From positions 33,012 through 47,738 of the forward strand of contig MEUF01000046.1 of NCBI GenBank assembly GCA_001771615.1: 14,727 nt of DNA, given 5' to 3'. The translations under genes and the position numbers were made by a program. Below the pieces are notes generated by a model. It saw only the letters and a list, made by a program, of their open reading frames with translations. It was not told the origin of the DNA and did no database searches. Below, piece by piece: positions 12,893 through 14,727 of the stretch. Origin of the DNA: a candidate division WOR-1 bacterium RIFOXYB2_FULL_48_7. Lineage in GTDB: Bacteria; Margulisbacteria; WOR-1; O2-12-FULL-45-9; XYB2-FULL-48-7. Every line of letters begins with the position of its first letter. The stretch's first letter is position 1.

Positions 12893-13486
12893 ATGAGAAA
12901 AATATTTATTCATTTTGGCCTGATCGCGATTTTTATTTTGGGGACAATTGTCATGGTTGGCTGCTCTGCTAGTACAACAGATGTAACCACTACCACGGCA
13001 ACCACGACAACCACGACAACTACTACTACAATCACTACAACTACAACAACATCGACGAGTACCTCACTATCGACCTCAACAACCACGACCACTACAACCG
13101 TCACAACGTCAACAATAACCCCCTTTAGCGGGACATACTATATATACGGGACAATTATCAAGGGGGTCTGTACTTTTGACGTAGCAACTATTTCCTTAAA
13201 TCACACCGATGTTGATGTAACTGAATTTTTTACAAAGGAGGTTGATATCAGTGGCTCAAGCCCGGTGCTTTTTAGCCTAACTTATCCTACCTCTGAATTA
13301 ACAGTTGAATGCAAGATAATGGCTGATGCTCCCTACGATTTTACCGCGTACGTGGGGGGAGTTGGTGCAACAACTGGTGAGATAGCCGTTTTGTTTACTC
13401 AACTGCTGACTATCACCTTGGAGGCGACTAATTATTACACATATCTCCCAACATTTGAGATGTTTGTTGAACAGGAAGAACCTTAG
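12893..13486 (+). CDS. Thr-stalk lipoprotein, tandem copy 2
   Basis: A 197-residue paralogue of the preceding lipoprotein. The signal peptide ends VMVGC (Cys24) and is followed by a Thr/Ser stalk (about 27-80). The ectodomain starts TPFSGTYYIYG and keeps the two Cys (GVCTFD, VECKI), the turn GGVGATTGEI and the ending YLPTFEMFV. The stalk is almost pure Thr with the codons ACA, ACC and ACT mixed, which argues for selection on the amino acids rather than simple-repeat slippage. It ends 6 nt before the stop of the convergent oxidase gene. Function unknown; surface or periplasmic display on a stalk is likely. Confidence 0.85.
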   Translation: MRKIFIHFGLIAIFILGTIVMVGCSASTTDVTTTTATTTTTTTTTTITTTTTTSTSTSLSTSTTTTTTTVTTSTITPFSGTYYIYGTIIKGVCTFDVATISLNHTDVDVTEFFTKEVDISGSSPVLFSLTYPTSELTVECKIMADAPYDFTAYVGGVGATTGEIAVLFTQLLTITLEATNYYTYLPTFEMFVEQEEP

Positions 13487-13492
13487 AAATAT

Positions 13493-14727
13493 TTAAGAAT
13501 TAAATAAGTTGCCTTTCCCCAGGATAAGCTTTGGATCAAAATGTTTCTTTACATGTAGCATCTGATCAAGAGCTTTTTTGCTATACATTTCCTTCAAATA
13601 GTTTACTTTTAGTTTGCCAATCCCATGTTCAGCTGAAGCTGTGCCGCCTAAAGAGACCGCTTTTTTGATAAACTTCAAAACTAATGCCTGTGCCAGGGTG
13701 AGGTCTTTCTCTTCCCTTGCCAACAGGTTAACATGTAGATGATTGTCCCCTATGTGTCCGAATTTTATATAGAAAAGGTTCGAAGTGCTAAGTTCCAGGG
13801 TATAATAATCAAACATCTCAAGGAATTTGTCTTCCGGAACGGCGATGTCGGTGGCTATTTTAGTTTGGTGATGCAGCTTAAAAAGTTCATTAATATGTTC
13901 AGGGATGGCATGGCGGAATTTGGCTAGCTCTTCTTTTTGCTTGGAAGTAATTCCCAGCCAGCAATCCTCTAAAACCACCCCATATTTTTCAAGCCTAGCT
14001 GACCAATCATCAAAATAGGTCTGCTGATTGATTTCATTCAGCTCTTCCTCAACATAGATGGCCGCTTTGGCATCAGCAGGAATATGCGGATAGGCTGGGC
14101 GAAGCATCTGCAGGGTGTTCTCGTCGAAGAATTCATAGAAATTGGTGGTTTGGTTGATAGGGGGTTGGGTTGATAGCTGATTTGATCGCTTGGTGGTTAG
14201 GACAAAATCAACAGCTTTCTCCTCTGATGCGAAAAAGGCTACCAGGTCAAAAATTTCAACAAAAGCCGGGTACAAGCCAATGTCTACCTCGGTAATAACG
14301 CCCAACGTTCCTTCTGAGCCGATAAAAAGATCAATTAGGTCCATATTTGGTCTGGAATAGTAGCCGGCGGAACATTTTATATTGGGAGTTTGATATTGCG
14401 GGTCTTTTAGCAGTTCGTTAACGTCGAACCTAGAACCTAGAACTTTTTCTCCCCGCTTAATGTCGAGCGTTTCACCATTGAGCAGCTGTATCCTTAAGCG
14501 TTTAATCCAGTCCCTGGTTGCCCCAAACCTGTAACACCGCCCGCCGGAAGCGTTTGTTGAAATGTTCCCGCCGATTGTGGCTTTCTTTTCGGTTGGATCA
14601 GGCGGGTAGAGGAGGTGGCGTTTTTGAAGTGCCAGATCGATTTGCTCAAGGGAAATTCCCGGTTGGATGGTCATTAACCTGGCTTTTTCATCAATATTGA
14701 GTATTTTATCAAGTTTTTGGGTGGTTA
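13493..14727 (-). CDS. FAD-linked oxidase, GlcD/D-lactate dehydrogenase type (5' end outside window)
   Basis: The frame runs off the right edge, so the N-terminus is missing; an internal ATG at 14674 is not the start, because family-like sequence (DKILNIDEKARL) continues upstream of it. Numbering from that ATG: the FAD-binding loop is PPDPTEKKATIGGNISTNASGG (24-45), followed by RFGATRDWIKRLRI, and GSEGTLGVITEVDIGLYP lies near 118-135. The C-terminal oxidase domain has the metal/substrate motif KFGHIGDNHLHVNL (about 303-316) and SAEHGIGKLK (about 343-352). It ends DPKLILGKGNLF, where relatives have DPxxILNPGK. Such enzymes oxidise D-lactate, glycolate or other 2-hydroxyacids and pass electrons to quinone or partner iron-sulfur proteins; which substrate cannot be told here. 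Confidence 0.9.
   Translation of the reverse strand, partial: TTQKLDKILNIDEKARLMTIQPGISLEQIDLALQKRHLLYPPDPTEKKATIGGNISTNASGGRCYRFGATRDWIKRLRIQLLNGETLDIKRGEKVLGSRFDVNELLKDPQYQTPNIKCSAGYYSRPNMDLIDLFIGSEGTLGVITEVDIGLYPAFVEIFDLVAFFASEEKAVDFVLTTKRSNQLSTQPPINQTTNFYEFFDENTLQMLRPAYPHIPADAKAAIYVEEELNEINQQTYFDDWSARLEKYGVVLEDCWLGITSKQKEELAKFRHAIPEHINELFKLHHQTKIATDIAVPEDKFLEMFDYYTLELSTSNLFYIKFGHIGDNHLHVNLLAREEKDLTLAQALVLKFIKKAVSLGGTASAEHGIGKLKVNYLKEMYSKKALDQMLHVKKHFDPKLILGKGNLFNS

Noticed and set aside
12674..12913. Open frame on the minus strand between the tandem lipoproteins, as a real gene
   Set aside because: It is the duplicated oxidase 3' fragment extended by chance into lipoprotein sequence and across the second promoter. 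It has no start signal and no upstream domain.
12967..13120. ACN-rich tract as a microsatellite for phase variation
   Set aside because: The third codon positions are mixed, so there is no long uniform unit to slip on; the tract is better explained by selection for Thr.

Overview
The window looks like a gene-dense piece of chromosome from a Gram-negative (diderm) bacterium of moderate, slightly AT-leaning composition. It encodes several lipoproteins with clear lipoboxes, a small signal-peptide protein resembling an outer-membrane barrel, a GspA/ExeA-type ATPase, and vegetative sigma-70-like promoters. The family mix and the Thr-rich lipoprotein linkers would suit an uncultured phylum (for example Margulisbacteria/Saganbacteria) or a deltaproteobacterium-like lineage. 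That placement is a guess from style, not from a marker gene.

Left part (1-4400). A response-regulator tail, an ExeA-like AAA ATPase and an unrecognised protein with an HD-domain-like but metal-ligand-less helix pair run rightward as a tight operon. They collide tail-to-tail (11-bp overlap) with a leftward three-gene signalling operon: a soluble PAS histidine kinase, a stand-alone CheY-like receiver, and a small protein that keeps the HisKA phospho-accepting helix but has lost the ATP-binding glycine motifs. That set has the layout of a phosphorelay (kinase, then receiver, then phosphotransferase). A lipoprotein of unknown function follows.

Middle part (4348-10377). A leftward cluster encodes a small outer-membrane-type protein, a CorA divalent-metal channel and a DUF475/TerC-like membrane protein. 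Rightward come a Thr-stalk lipoprotein with an M23-like but non-catalytic domain, RsgA, a DUF134 HTH/zinc-ribbon protein paired with a NifX/NifB-type iron-molybdenum cofactor-binding protein behind a consensus promoter carrying a 16-bp palindrome, and a membrane-anchored SnoaL/CaMKII-AD-like protein.

Right part (10378-14727). A roughly 300-bp stretch without genes is packed with inverted repeats and carries a 19-bp direct repeat of the 3' end of an adjacent tRNA-Asn, as small integrated elements do. Next are a leftward Thr-stalk lipoprotein with its own terminator, two tandemly duplicated Thr-stalk lipoproteins, and a GlcD-like FAD-linked oxidase cut by the window edge. The duplication carried along a piece of the oxidase 3' end, which survives as a fragment between the two lipoproteins.

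Two themes cross the window. First, eight genes, most of them first in their transcription unit, have a -10 box only 6-9 nt upstream of the ATG and no Shine-Dalgarno sequence, which predicts leaderless mRNAs; most genes inside operons have Shine-Dalgarno sites instead. Second, four lipoproteins share one architecture (lipobox, Thr/Ser-rich stalk, ectodomain); two are paralogues and the other ectodomains look unrelated.
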